64,000 nt of DNA from an uncultured Eubacteriales bacterium (GTDB taxonomy: Bacteria > Bacillota > Clostridia > Peptostreptococcales > Anaerovoracaceae): positions 1 to 64,000 of the forward strand of contig CADBJW010000006.1 of assembly GCA_902795135.1 (NCBI GenBank), in the 5' to 3' direction. The notes beneath the pieces were generated by a model. That model was not told where the DNA came from, did not search any database, and was given only the letters and a program-made list of their open reading frames with translations. The position numbers were made by a program, and so were the translations under genes. Of the stretch, positions 43,857-52,860 are shown one piece after another. Positions within the stretch are counted from its first letter, which is position 1; every line of letters starts with the position of its first letter.

Positions 43857-45347
43857 TCAATTTTTGTCTATCACTTCTTGTATGGTTTGTATCATCTTTT
43901 GCACATCCAAAGGCTTCGCGATATGGCCCTGCATCCCCGCTTCTTGTGCGGCCGCCACATCATCCTGAAATGCGTTGGCGGTCATGGCGATAATCGGGAT
44001 GCCTGCAAGCTCTGCATCCTCCAGCGACCGGATTTTTTTCGTTGCCTCATAGCCATCCATGATCGGCATCTGGATGTCCATAAGAATCAAATCATAATAC
44101 CCTGCTTCCGATGTGGCGACCATGTCCACAGCCTTCCGGCCATTCTCCGCATGCTCCACCGTGAAACCTGCCTGGGTCAGCAGCATGCTTGCGATCTCCA
44201 GATTGATCACATTGTCTTCTGCCAGCAGCAGCCGCCTGCCATCAAAACGGATTTCGTCCTGTGCTTTTGCTTGTTCTTCTTCCGGTTCCTCAATTGGCAG
44301 GGATATGGAAATGGTAAAGGTCGTTCCCTTCCCTTGTTCCGTTGTAACATCTATGGTACCGTCCATCAAATCGATGATGTTCTTTGTAATGGCCATTCCC
44401 AAACCGGTTCCCTGGATTTTGCTGACCGTAGAGGTGCGTTCCCGTTCAAAAGGCGTAAACAGATTCTCCACAAATTCAGGGCTCATACCGATACCCGTAT
44501 CAACGACACGAAGCACATAATGCCCCTGATCAGGATCTGCCGCAGGCCTCCCATCGCCGGCGTTTTCTTCCGTCAAATACAGGGAAACGCTGCCGTATTC
44601 TTCGGTAAACTTCCCCGCATTGCAGAGCAGGTTCATCAGTGCGCGGTTCAGCAAGTGCTGATCGCACAACACCCATTCGTGCTCCACTTCGCAGGATGAC
44701 GTGAATTGGATATGCTTCTCCGCCAGCTGTGCCTTGACCAGATCGCCGGCTTCCTCGACACAGGCGCAAAGATTAATGCGAACCGGTTCCAGTTCCATTT
44801 TACCGCTTTCGATGCGGCTCATTTCCAAAACATCGTTCACAATATCCAGAAGTTGGTTTCCCGCCTTTTCAATCTTATTGATATACCCGTTTTTTTCTTC
44901 TAAGGTCACGCCCTCTCGATTGGCCAGGGTCGTATACCCGATAATGGCATTCAGCGGCGTTCGGATGTCGTGTGACATATTCGAGAGGAAAAAGGTCTTG
45001 GACCGGCTTGCCCTTTCGGCAGCGGCAAGTTTTGCTTCAAGGCGTTCGTTTTCCTGAATTTTTGCAACGGTCCGTTGCATCAAAAGCAACATGACGAACA
45101 CGAAAATACTTCCGCCAAAGAGGATTCCCGCCATGACAATATCGGGATGTCCCAAAATCCCGATTACCAGATATCCGATCAGGAACAGAATCAAAAGAAC
45201 AATGGGTATATTAAATATCCGTCGTTCTGCGCTCCAGTTTCCCTGTTTGCGGACGGTCTGTGCAAAGCGCACATAGCGATAGATGTTGTACCCCATCAGT
45301 GCGCTCCCGGCATATATCATAATGTAGATCAGTACTATTATCATCAT
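43857..45347 (-). CDS. hybrid sensor histidine kinase
   Basis: A 496-residue membrane kinase. Helices near residues 2-24, 44-66 and 69-90 lie in or near the membrane, with no large outer domain. The H-box SHDIRTPLN (His126) and N-box LCNAGKFTEE are visible, as are the ATP boxes DTGIGM and GTGLGMAI. A C-terminal receiver domain has phospho-acceptor Asp424 in ILMDIQMPIMDG and Lys478. A partner output regulator is not adjacent. It overlaps the upstream lipoprotein gene by 4 bp, so that protein may be its sensor. Confidence 0.95.
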   Translation of the reverse strand: MMIIVLIYIMIYAGSALMGYNIYRYVRFAQTVRKQGNWSAERRIFNIPIVLLILFLIGYLVIGILGHPDIVMAGILFGGSIFVFVMLLLMQRTVAKIQENERLEAKLAAAERASRSKTFFLSNMSHDIRTPLNAIIGYTTLANREGVTLEEKNGYINKIEKAGNQLLDIVNDVLEMSRIESGKMELEPVRINLCACVEEAGDLVKAQLAEKHIQFTSSCEVEHEWVLCDQHLLNRALMNLLCNAGKFTEEYGSVSLYLTEENAGDGRPAADPDQGHYVLRVVDTGIGMSPEFVENLFTPFERERTSTVSKIQGTGLGMAITKNIIDLMDGTIDVTTEQGKGTTFTISISLPIEEPEEEQAKAQDEIRFDGRRLLLAEDNVINLEIASMLLTQAGFTVEHAENGRKAVDMVATSEAGYYDLILMDIQMPIMDGYEATKKIRSLEDAELAGIPIIAMTANAFQDDVAAAQEAGMQGHIAKPLDVQKMIQTIQEVIDKN

Positions 45348-46207
45348 TCCGGCTGAATACTGTTAATCAAACTGCTGAGATCGTCTGCCCGGAGTCCGAA
45401 ATCATCGTCTCCGCCTGCCCCATAGGCGCAAATCGAAAAGGCGTAATCTCCGGATGTCCATATGGTCTTCGTCGCTTCTCCCTCACGGTTCCCGAAGCAC
45501 GTTACTTCCAGACCTTTGATATTCTCTGTCCATTCATGTTGGTACGTTTCTGAGTCAAAGGAAATATCCCCTTCATCGATACTCGCAAGGCCTTTGTGCA
45601 CGTAGAGATCCACTGCGGCGACTCCATAGTGGCCCTCTGCCACACCTTCCATATAATGAAAATCAGAGTTGGTAACTTCCCCAAGACTGGTTCCGTCTGC
45701 CTCAACGGTAAAGGATTCGACTCCTGCGGCTTTTGCTGCTGCTTCGAGGGAGTCCGCTTCCTTCCACTGTTCCGGACCGTTTTCACTCTCAGTTCGCAGC
45801 ACCACCGATCCGGTGGCCGTTTCGGAAACCGTTACCTGAACATGGAACGTACCGCTCACCTCCGCCTTAAAGCTTTGTGGCTCCACACCGATGGCCGTAA
45901 ACTGGTAGGTCGGAGGAACATCCGTATCCGGCAATTCTTCCGCGGATTCTTCCCCTTCAGCGAGAATCAATGCGATTTCCATCGTTCCCTGTTCCAAGGC
46001 TGGTTCCAGGACAATGGATTCCCCTTCCGATACCTCGAAACCGCTAGTCGATACAGACTGATCCGTATCCGCATTTTCTGCTGTGATCACTACATTTTTC
46101 GCATCATTGGCCTCGCATTTTAATTCGCTTTTCCCGCAGGAAGTCATTGCAAAAGCTGTGGCGATGGCCAAGGCAACGATTGCGATCATTCTAATCCTAT
46201 ATCTCAT
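45344..46207 (-). CDS. predicted lipoprotein coupled to the hybrid kinase
   Basis: A 287-residue lipoprotein: signal peptide with lipobox FAMTSC (Cys24), then an acidic beta-rich mature part. I recognise no family. A segment near residues 160-200 (ESFTVEADGTSLGEVTNSDFHYMEGVAEG) is followed by a tail that reads like a ligand-binding fold (FSICAYGAGGDDDFGLRADDLSSLINSIQPE). The 4-bp overlap with the hybrid kinase gene suggests it is the outer sensory partner of that kinase, which itself lacks an outer domain. Confidence 0.8.
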   Translation of the reverse strand: MRYRIRMIAIVALAIATAFAMTSCGKSELKCEANDAKNVVITAENADTDQSVSTSGFEVSEGESIVLEPALEQGTMEIALILAEGEESAEELPDTDVPPTYQFTAIGVEPQSFKAEVSGTFHVQVTVSETATGSVVLRTESENGPEQWKEADSLEAAAKAAGVESFTVEADGTSLGEVTNSDFHYMEGVAEGHYGVAAVDLYVHKGLASIDEGDISFDSETYQHEWTENIKGLEVTCFGNREGEATKTIWTSGDYAFSICAYGAGGDDDFGLRADDLSSLINSIQPE

Positions 46208-46234
46208 AACTGCTTACTCCTTTCCATCGGCCGT

Positions 46235-46768
46235 TCAATCTTCCAACCACTGAACGGAACCGTTTTTGATATCATAGATGGCGCCTTCGATGGTCACATG
46301 ACCGATTTCTGGATGTTCGTTAAACTCTGTCTTGAGCCGCTGCACAGCGTGGGCAACATTCAGACAGCAGGCTTTGTCCGGATCGCGTTCTTCCCCTACG
46401 GCAATCAGAATATCGTCGGTGATGTATTTGATGAATCCATCCCCGCCGCCGCTTAAGGCCGCCGCGACCGCACCGCATCCCGTATGGCCGAGAATGATAA
46501 TGCGGTCACATCCCAGATGTCCTGCCGCATATTCGATGCTCCCCAGCTGGTGCCGGTCAAGAACGTTTCCCGCAACACGAATCACAAACAGATCTCCGAT
46601 GGAAGCATCAAAAATCTGCTCCGGTATGACGCGGGCATCCGAACAGCATACTATGATGGCATAGGGATGCTGTCCACACTCCGCGGTGTGTATCAGTTTT
46701 TCCTGATCCACGCTGCCCATGTATTTCCTATTGCCGGAAATCAGCCGGCTGCGGATGATATCGTTCAT
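46235..46768 (-). CDS. beta-class carbonic anhydrase
   Basis: Interconverts carbon dioxide and bicarbonate. The 177-residue protein shows zinc ligands Cys42 (CSDARVIPE), His95 and Cys98 (GHTGCGAV), with the Asp44-Arg46 dyad. GDLFVIRVAGN near residue 58 is conserved. It stands upstream of the lipoprotein and kinase genes by 27 nt but seems functionally separate. Confidence 0.95.
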   Translation of the reverse strand: MNDIIRSRLISGNRKYMGSVDQEKLIHTAECGQHPYAIIVCCSDARVIPEQIFDASIGDLFVIRVAGNVLDRHQLGSIEYAAGHLGCDRIIILGHTGCGAVAAALSGGGDGFIKYITDDILIAVGEERDPDKACCLNVAHAVQRLKTEFNEHPEIGHVTIEGAIYDIKNGSVQWLED

Positions 46769-46786
46769 ACATGCCCCTTTCTCGTC

Positions 46787-47200
46787 TTATCTCTTTCCGT
46801 TTTCTTCCTGCCACTTCTTATACTTGTTCAGATCCATATGAATCATCTGCAGAACCAGCCCGATCGCCGCCGCATCATCAATCAATCCCACACCAGGAAC
46901 ATAGTCTGGAATGAGATCCATCGGGTTGACGACATAGATCAGCGCGGCAACGGCGAGGAGAATCGTGCTGACCTGCACTTCGGTGTACTGCTTCTTAATA
47001 TATGCCCGAATCATGGAGCACATGACGGCTATGTCGCTGGCTCTCGTTCCGACCTTTGGAATCAGGGCAAGCTTTTCCTCAAAATCCCGAAAGAGTTTTT
47101 CCATTTTCTCATCATCGTTAAGATAATTCTTTGCCTTTTCCATGTTGTTTTTCAGGGCTTTGATAAGTTTTCGTTCCGAATACTCTTTTTTCGTTTTCAT
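46787..47200 (-). CDS. YkvA-type DUF1232 protein
   Basis: A 137-residue protein. The DUF1232 core lies in the second half (LLAVAALIYVVNPMDLIPDYVPGVGLIDDAAAIGLVLQMI), with two hydrophobic helices. A charged, Lys/Glu-rich N-terminal region precedes it. The family, typified by Bacillus YkvA, has no firm function. It begins 38 nt after the c-di-GMP protein stops on the same strand. Confidence 0.9.
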   Translation of the reverse strand: MKTKKEYSERKLIKALKNNMEKAKNYLNDDEKMEKLFRDFEEKLALIPKVGTRASDIAVMCSMIRAYIKKQYTEVQVSTILLAVAALIYVVNPMDLIPDYVPGVGLIDDAAAIGLVLQMIHMDLNKYKKWQEENGKR

Positions 47201-47238
47201 GTGTTTCTCCTCCTGTTATCAACCCGCTTTTCAATATC

Positions 47239-50200
47239 TCAAATGGTTTTTAAGGCTGTTTTATTGGCATACATCCGTTCATCAGCACGCTGAAATACGG
47301 ATTCTATGGTTTCTCCGGTTTCCTTTCGCCAGTTTGCCATCCCGCAGGCAATCACAACAGAATCCTGTCCCGACTGCCCTTTGTTCTGCTGAACAAACTG
47401 GTCCACCAGAGTCTCTCGTTTCTCATAATCGGATCCCTGCAGGATCGCTACGAACTCATCTCCACCGATGCGGAATACCGGGCTATGCTTAAACTGGGTG
47501 CAGATGATGGAGCAAGCTTTTTTGATATGCTGGTCGCCGGCTTTGTGCCCCAGTGTATCATTGATTTGTTTTAATCCGTTCACATCACATATGGCAATGG
47601 CAAATGGTTGCTGTTGATCCGCTGCAATGGCTTCGTTGATTTTCTGCTCGGCTTCCGTAAATGCATGTTTGCTTTTTACTCCCGTCAGTCCATCTCGCAT
47701 GGCAGCCGTTCTGGCGTTTTTGAGATTTTTCTCGTATTCCTGCTCTCGTTTGATCTGTGCATCCACATTGCTGATCCCGATCAGAATATAGCCTTCTTGA
47801 TCACCGGTCATCCGAATGACTTTGGAGTTAATGTATACCCCCACATTGTCGAACATCAGTCGATAGGTCACGGAGAAGGAAGCTCCTCCTTTCAGCTCTT
47901 GGATCAGTCGCTCCTTTTCCCAAACCGGCAATGCCTTCTTCAAATCGTCCGGATGAACGAGCCGAATGACATTCCTGCGACACTCGGCAAAGAAATTCGT
48001 ACCGCTCTGTTCTATCTGCAGTTCTTTGTATTCCGCATTGGAACTGTATTCCACATATTCTTCGGTCTGCATATTGACCATGTAGATGCTGTAGTAGTCC
48101 TTGGAAAGGGCTTCTGCAATACGGGAAAAAGTGACGCTTTGCCGCTGGGCTTCTTCGTAATCTTCCTGCCGCTTGATCTGCGAATGGATATTGTTCACTC
48201 CGATTACAATGTGTCCTGTATCACTCTCGCTCATTGCCGTCGCTTTTAAGTTTACATAGGTCGGAACGCCTTGGATCATGAGGCGATAGGTGACCGTAAA
48301 AGCTCCCCGTTCGCGAATCTGCTCGAGAATGTTTTCTTTGGTAAATACTTCGAGGAAGTTTTTCTGATCCTCCGGATACATGACCTGCTGAATGTTCTTC
48401 CTGCTTAAATTAAAGAAGTCTTCCCCTTCTTTTTCGATTCCCAGATCTTCAAAGGCATCATGTGCAGTGAATTCAAAAAATCGATCCGTTTCCGTATCAA
48501 CGTAATAAATGCTAAAGTAATCTGCAGCCAGAGCCAACGCTAAGCTGGCATAGGTTACATTTTGTTCAAGGACTTCCTGGTAAGCTTTTTCCTGTTTGAT
48601 TTTCTCGTCAATGTTGCTCAGTCCCAGCAGAATATGATCCTCATCGTCCTTTAGTCTTGTTGCCTTTGCATTTACATTGGCTGGGCGATTTCCCACAAGA
48701 ACCTGGTAGTTGATGGAAGATTTCTGATTGCTGCGGAGTACGCGAAGAAGATTCCTTTTTTCAAAGGCTTCCAGCACGCGATTGCGATCAGACGGAAGAA
48801 CCCGTTCCGGAATCAATCTGGTACAATCCTCAAAGAAGTCGCGTCCTCTGAAGACCGGGAACAATTCGTATTCATCTCCCCGCAAGCTGTACTCGATATA
48901 GGCTCCGGTTTTGATATTAATGTAATATGCGGCAAAGTAATTCTGAAAGAGAGCCTGGGCGACTTGAGCAAAATCCAGTTCCTTGATATCGACGGCATTT
49001 GCGTGAATCTGCAGCTTTTCGGGTGCATGCTCCGGAGTCCCTTCCATTTCCTCGAGCATTGCCTGTTTTTCTTCAATGAACTTGTTGAATTCCGGCGGTG
49101 CAACGGGTTTGGAAAAATAGTACCCCTGGATGATTTCACATCCCATTGCCTTTAAGACACTCATCTGCTCTTCCGTTTCAACGCCTTCTGCGATGACCGG
49201 AACATCCAGATATTTTGCAATATCGATGATCAGTTCGATCATGCGCATGTCTCCATTTGCGGAAAAGGCATTTCGAACGAAGGTCATATCCATTTTTAAG
49301 GCGTCAATCGGCAGTTTGGAAATCATGCTTAAGGATGAATACCCTGTTCCGAAGTCATCCATCTCAACGCGCATGCCCAGATTTCTAAGTGAATCTACAA
49401 TGGAAATAATAAAGGCTTCTTCCTCTGAATAGGCCGATTCCGTTATTTCAAGAATCAAACTTTCCGGATTCAGATCGTACTTCTTCAAAAGTGTTTCAAA
49501 GCAATCCACGATTCCCGAATCGGACATATCAACCCGGGAAACATTTACGGATACAGGAATCGTCAAGCCGTAGGTATCCTTCCATTCTTTGATTTGCGCG
49601 GCCGCCTCTTCCCAGACATAATGATCCAATCTGCTGATCATTCCGTTCTTTTCAAACAAAGGAATAAACACGCCCGGACTCAAAAGGCCAAGTTGCGGAT
49701 GCTGCCACCGGATCAACGCCTCTGCGCTTGTCAATATCGGCCTGTCCGAACGCACATCGTATTTAGGTTGATAAAAGACCTTGAATTGTTTTTGGTCAAT
49801 GGCTTCATCAAAACCAGCATCTAACTGTTCTGCAAACAGTTCGGCTTCGTGCAGCATCACATCGTAGACACCTATGTTCCGCGTGTAGTCGCCCCGTACT
49901 TTATCGGCCGCTGCTTTTGCGCGATCAAACCGCTGCTCGATCGTCATGGTCTTTTCCACATCCGGATAGACGCCTAACCGGAGATAGACCTTGCTGATTG
50001 GCGATTCATCGTCCGATAATCCTCTGGAAGCAATCTCCAGAACATTGGAGTAATCCGAGCGATGGGGACAATAAATCAGGAATGTGTCCGCCTCGCGTCT
50101 GCATACGATACCGCCTGTATTCTGAACCATATTCCGCAGGTTACTTCCGATCCTCTGCAGGATCTGGTCGGCATGCTGTCTGCCGTACCGCTCATTCACC

Positions 50201-50754
50201 ATATGGAAGTGGTTGATGTCCACCACGATGGCATCCATGGATTCCTTCTTGTGGTGCTGATCAAAAGCACTGGCGTAACTGTAAAAGAAATCCTTATTGT
50301 ATAGACCGGTCAATGAATCTCGTTCTGTGGAATGAATGATCTGACGATCTTCTGATAACTCAATGACGCGCCGGATTCTGGCAAGCATAATGCTGGACTG
50401 CGGATATGGCTTGGAAATAAAATCCGCAGCGCCCAATTCCAGACTGGCTACCTCTGACTCATGATCCGATGTCATGACAATGACCGGTATCTCCGACCAT
50501 TCCGCTGTTTCCCGAATCTTTCTGAGTACCACCATGCCTGATACCACCGGCATCAGCAAGTCTAACAAAATCAGCGACAAATCTTCGGCATGCCGCTGGA
50601 TTTGATCCAGGGCTTCCTTTCCATCGCTGGCAAAAATCACAGAATAATCTTCTGATAATGTTGCGCCGAGCATTTCCCGGTTGATAATCTCATCGTCAAC
50701 GACTAAAATGAGCTTTTTTTCAAAGGATTGTATTCTTAAATGGTTGTCTTGCAT
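47239..50754 (-). CDS. REC-GGDEF-EAL-(PAS-like repeat)x3-GGDEF c-di-GMP protein
   Basis: A 1171-residue soluble signalling protein. The REC domain (residues 15-133) has phospho-acceptor Asp65 and Lys115. A first GGDEF domain (140-300) is degenerate, with CRREADTF in place of GGDEF, so it is probably regulatory. An EAL domain (325-560) keeps EAL (345-347), SVNVS, LEITES, DDFGTGYSS and QGYYFSKP, so phosphodiesterase activity is likely. Three similar PAS-like units follow (about 595-722, 731-862, 872-1005). A final GGDEF domain has an intact RIGGDEF motif (1095-1101). It may both make and break c-di-GMP. No cognate histidine kinase is directly adjacent, though a hybrid kinase is 3 kb downstream. 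Confidence 0.94.
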   Translation of the reverse strand: MQDNHLRIQSFEKKLILVVDDEIINREMLGATLSEDYSVIFASDGKEALDQIQRHAEDLSLILLDLLMPVVSGMVVLRKIRETAEWSEIPVIVMTSDHESEVASLELGAADFISKPYPQSSIMLARIRRVIELSEDRQIIHSTERDSLTGLYNKDFFYSYASAFDQHHKKESMDAIVVDINHFHMVNERYGRQHADQILQRIGSNLRNMVQNTGGIVCRREADTFLIYCPHRSDYSNVLEIASRGLSDDESPISKVYLRLGVYPDVEKTMTIEQRFDRAKAAADKVRGDYTRNIGVYDVMLHEAELFAEQLDAGFDEAIDQKQFKVFYQPKYDVRSDRPILTSAEALIRWQHPQLGLLSPGVFIPLFEKNGMISRLDHYVWEEAAAQIKEWKDTYGLTIPVSVNVSRVDMSDSGIVDCFETLLKKYDLNPESLILEITESAYSEEEAFIISIVDSLRNLGMRVEMDDFGTGYSSLSMISKLPIDALKMDMTFVRNAFSANGDMRMIELIIDIAKYLDVPVIAEGVETEEQMSVLKAMGCEIIQGYYFSKPVAPPEFNKFIEEKQAMLEEMEGTPEHAPEKLQIHANAVDIKELDFAQVAQALFQNYFAAYYINIKTGAYIEYSLRGDEYELFPVFRGRDFFEDCTRLIPERVLPSDRNRVLEAFEKRNLLRVLRSNQKSSINYQVLVGNRPANVNAKATRLKDDEDHILLGLSNIDEKIKQEKAYQEVLEQNVTYASLALALAADYFSIYYVDTETDRFFEFTAHDAFEDLGIEKEGEDFFNLSRKNIQQVMYPEDQKNFLEVFTKENILEQIRERGAFTVTYRLMIQGVPTYVNLKATAMSESDTGHIVIGVNNIHSQIKRQEDYEEAQRQSVTFSRIAEALSKDYYSIYMVNMQTEEYVEYSSNAEYKELQIEQSGTNFFAECRRNVIRLVHPDDLKKALPVWEKERLIQELKGGASFSVTYRLMFDNVGVYINSKVIRMTGDQEGYILIGISNVDAQIKREQEYEKNLKNARTAAMRDGLTGVKSKHAFTEAEQKINEAIAADQQQPFAIAICDVNGLKQINDTLGHKAGDQHIKKACSIICTQFKHSPVFRIGGDEFVAILQGSDYEKRETLVDQFVQQNKGQSGQDSVVIACGMANWRKETGETIESVFQRADERMYANKTALKTI

Positions 50755-50814
50755 CTACTTCGTCTCCTTGAAAATAGTATAGCATTCTCACTTTTTTTTA
50801 CAATTGGATATATC

Positions 50815-51342
50815 TTAAGCGTATTCGTAATTCCACTTATCGTACTTCTTGCCATCCACTTCGATCGCATTTTCTTCGACGCTCGTCCGGCGCATTCCTG
50901 CTCTCTCCATGATTTTGCTGGAGCCGATATTCTCGGCGGCACACCAGGCCATCACACATCGGATGCCCTCCTGCTCCGTCAGATATTCCAGCACCGCCCG
51001 GACGGCTTCGCTTCCGAAGCCTTTGCCCCAACTGGCCGCTTCAATGCTGCAGCCGACTTCAATGCGGGACGCGGCCGAATCGTAATCATAGGCACCGATG
51101 GTACCAATCAGCCGGTCTTCGTATTCGATGGCCCAGCCGTAGAAATGCTCGTCCTGATAGCTGGCTATAAACTGACGCACCATACCCTCTGCTGCCTCCT
51201 TCGTCGCGTAGGGATTCCAGCCGGAATACCTGAACATAACCGGATCCAGCCCGAAGTGTTCATGCAAAACCTTCGCGTCTTCTATTTTGTGCCGCCGCAG
51301 CAGCAACCGTTCTGTTTTTAATGTCGTAGTTCCTTTACTCAT
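50815..51342 (-). CDS. GNAT-family N-acetyltransferase (RimJ/RimL-like)
   Basis: A 175-residue acetyltransferase (counted from MSKGTTTLKTERLLLRR; an ATG 12 nt upstream is also possible, both with weak ribosome binding sites). The N-terminal LKTERLLLRRHKIEDAKVLHEHFG and the acetyl-CoA loop CSIEAASWGKGFGSEAVRAVLEYL are of the RimJ/RimL-like protein or small-molecule acetyltransferase type. The substrate is unknown. Confidence 0.88.
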   Translation of the reverse strand: MSKGTTTLKTERLLLRRHKIEDAKVLHEHFGLDPVMFRYSGWNPYATKEAAEGMVRQFIASYQDEHFYGWAIEYEDRLIGTIGAYDYDSAASRIEVGCSIEAASWGKGFGSEAVRAVLEYLTEQEGIRCVMAWCAAENIGSSKIMERAGMRRTSVEENAIEVDGKKYDKWNYEYA

Positions 51343-51462
51343 GTCTCCAATCATCCTCGTAGGCTAAAAATCATCTTCTCCGTGATTCGGACGCGTCGAT
51401 CATTTCATAACAGTTATCTTTATTATACTATATGCGACAAAAAAGGAAGCGACAAAAGGGGA

Positions 51463-51497
51463 CAAAAAAATGGTGCACAGATTCTTCTGCGCACCAT
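51463..51497 (-). terminator. terminator after tRNA-Asn
   Basis: A 12-bp stem (one A/C mismatch) with a TTCT loop; on the minus strand seven U residues follow. It lies directly downstream of the tRNA gene. Confidence 0.9.
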
Positions 51498-51507
51498 GAT
51501 TTGTTTT

Positions 51508-51582
51508 TGGCGATCTCCGTGAGGGTCGAACTCACATCAACGGTTTAACAGACCGACGTCCTACCTATTGAACGAGGAGATC
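51508..51582 (-). tRNA. tRNA-Asn (GTT), 3' CCA encoded
   Basis: On the minus strand the acceptor stem GATCTCC pairs with GGAGATC. The D-arm is GTTC...GGAC, the anticodon loop CTGTTAA gives anticodon GTT, and the T-arm is GTGAG-TTCGACC-CTCAC. Discriminator G is followed by an encoded CCA. The outermost anticodon-stem pair is T-T. It stands alone, with a terminator immediately after it. Confidence 0.93.
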
Positions 51583-51589
51583 TTGCTGC

Positions 51590-51648
51590 AAGGCACAGTC
51601 TCCAAAACTGATTATCGGATCAGACTGATTGGTTGCTGTCTGTGCCTT
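51590..51648. repeat. inverted repeat upstream of tRNA-Asn with two exclusive foldings
   Basis: AAGGCACAG (51590-51598) and CTGTGCCTT (51640-51648) are perfect complements. On the minus strand an inner CAGTCT / AGACTG stem would use three of the same bases, so only one fold is possible at a time. No open reading frame or U-tract is present. It may be a processing signal or the terminator of the anti-sigma gene. Function unknown. Confidence 0.5.
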
Positions 51649-51707
51649 TCTGCATTTACATCGTAACAAAGTCGGTCTTATAAATCGTGAAAAAAAAGTT
51701 GCGAACT

Positions 51708-52757
51708 CTATTTTCTGCGGAACAGTTTCACAAAGAAATCCGGAACGCTGCTCCATGAATGGTCTCTGCGGGCCAGATTGTTAGAACTGACGCCCTGCAC
51801 GGTGTTGATGGAAGGCAACGAGGGTTCTCCTTTGGACGCTCTCTCCCGGTTCATAGAATCGTGCAGATCCCGGCTGCTAATGACATTCTCTAAGTCATCG
51901 TCTTTGCTTTTGGACCCCGGAAATCCGGCGATTGCGATGGCGATCGGTACCCCGACGAAGAACAGAATCGCCAGTACCAATACAATGAGTCCGCCAACGC
52001 CAAAATTACGGTACAAACTCTGGATCGCATTCATGTCAGATCCGTCAGGCCTATGAAAATCCATGGTCTCGATGAAGGCCATGATTGCCTCTTGCTGTTC
52101 CTCTCGGCAGGAGTCATAATAATTCTTCTTTCCCTTTTCCTGACACTGATACTCGATGGTATACGCTTCGTTTTCGTGCAAAATCAGGAAGTTCAACTGA
52201 TTGTCGTAGCTGTTATCCCAATCATAGCGACAGACCTGAACTTCTGTAGCGTCATCCAGTCTGACGGTTTCATCAGCTGAAAACTCTCTTGCCGCCGAAG
52301 AATACAAGCCATCGTAATAAAGGGTGATTCGTTCTGCCGACTTCGCGGTATCCCGTGTGTAGTCGACTCGCTCCACATTGGAATCCCCGGACGGTTCCTG
52401 CAGTACGTACCCTGCCGGGACTTTGTAAGAAAGATTTTCCTCCAGGGAGCCGTTGTATTCGGTCAGGTGCATCGAATGCAGAACGACTCCTGCTATGACT
52501 GCAAAAGCAAGGGTAATCAAAACGATCAGTATGCGGTTCCGGATTATTCTGCCTTTGATTTTTTTCAGTACTGCGGCTTCGTTCGCAAACCCCACCTCAT
52601 CGACATCCGGAACGTCTTCCTGCAAAAGCCCCAGATATTCTCTGCATCCCGCACAATCTTTCAAATGTTCTTCAATCAGTATGCGGCTTTCATCGCTTAC
52701 AACTCCGTCTGCATAAAGAGGCAGAAGGTCTCTAATCACTTCACACTTAACGCTCAT
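51708..52757 (-). CDS. membrane anti-sigma factor with zinc-finger domain, now without its sigma gene
   Basis: A 349-residue protein. The N-terminal zf-HC2 (anti-sigma) motif is CEVIRDLLPLYADGVV...HLKDCAGC with Cys5, His31, Cys35 and Cys38. The first membrane helix is at about residues 75-93, followed by an outer region, a second helix (about 252-276), and a cytoplasmic basic tail. The start overlaps the 3' end of a sigma-factor remnant, the usual coupled arrangement, but the rest of that sigma gene is gone. GGAGG inside the remnant supplies the ribosome binding site. It may be non-functional or bind another sigma factor. Confidence 0.87.
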   Translation of the reverse strand: MSVKCEVIRDLLPLYADGVVSDESRILIEEHLKDCAGCREYLGLLQEDVPDVDEVGFANEAAVLKKIKGRIIRNRILIVLITLAFAVIAGVVLHSMHLTEYNGSLEENLSYKVPAGYVLQEPSGDSNVERVDYTRDTAKSAERITLYYDGLYSSAAREFSADETVRLDDATEVQVCRYDWDNSYDNQLNFLILHENEAYTIEYQCQEKGKKNYYDSCREEQQEAIMAFIETMDFHRPDGSDMNAIQSLYRNFGVGGLIVLVLAILFFVGVPIAIAIAGFPGSKSKDDDLENVISSRDLHDSMNRERASKGEPSLPSINTVQGVSSNNLARRDHSWSSVPDFFVKLFRRK

Positions 52758-52860
52758 CCTCCAACTCCTCCTTGATCTTTAATTTCGCTCTATGATACGT
52801 TACTCTCGCCCAGCTATCGCTTCTGCTAAACATGTTACCGAAAAGGAGATTTTTATTGAT
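52747..52860 (-). pseudogene. C-terminal remnant of an ECF sigma factor
   Basis: On the minus strand, 37 codons right after the DUF554 stop (TAA) read in the same frame and end at a TAA inside the anti-sigma gene. The peptide contains SRSDSWARVTYHRAKLKIK, then EELEDER, which closely matches the end of sigma region 4 in clostridial ECF sigma factors. Region 2 and most of region 4 are missing. The upstream border is the DUF554 gene itself. A deletion that fused DUF554 to the sigma tail is the simplest reading. The overlap with the anti-sigma start is preserved. Confidence 0.75.
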
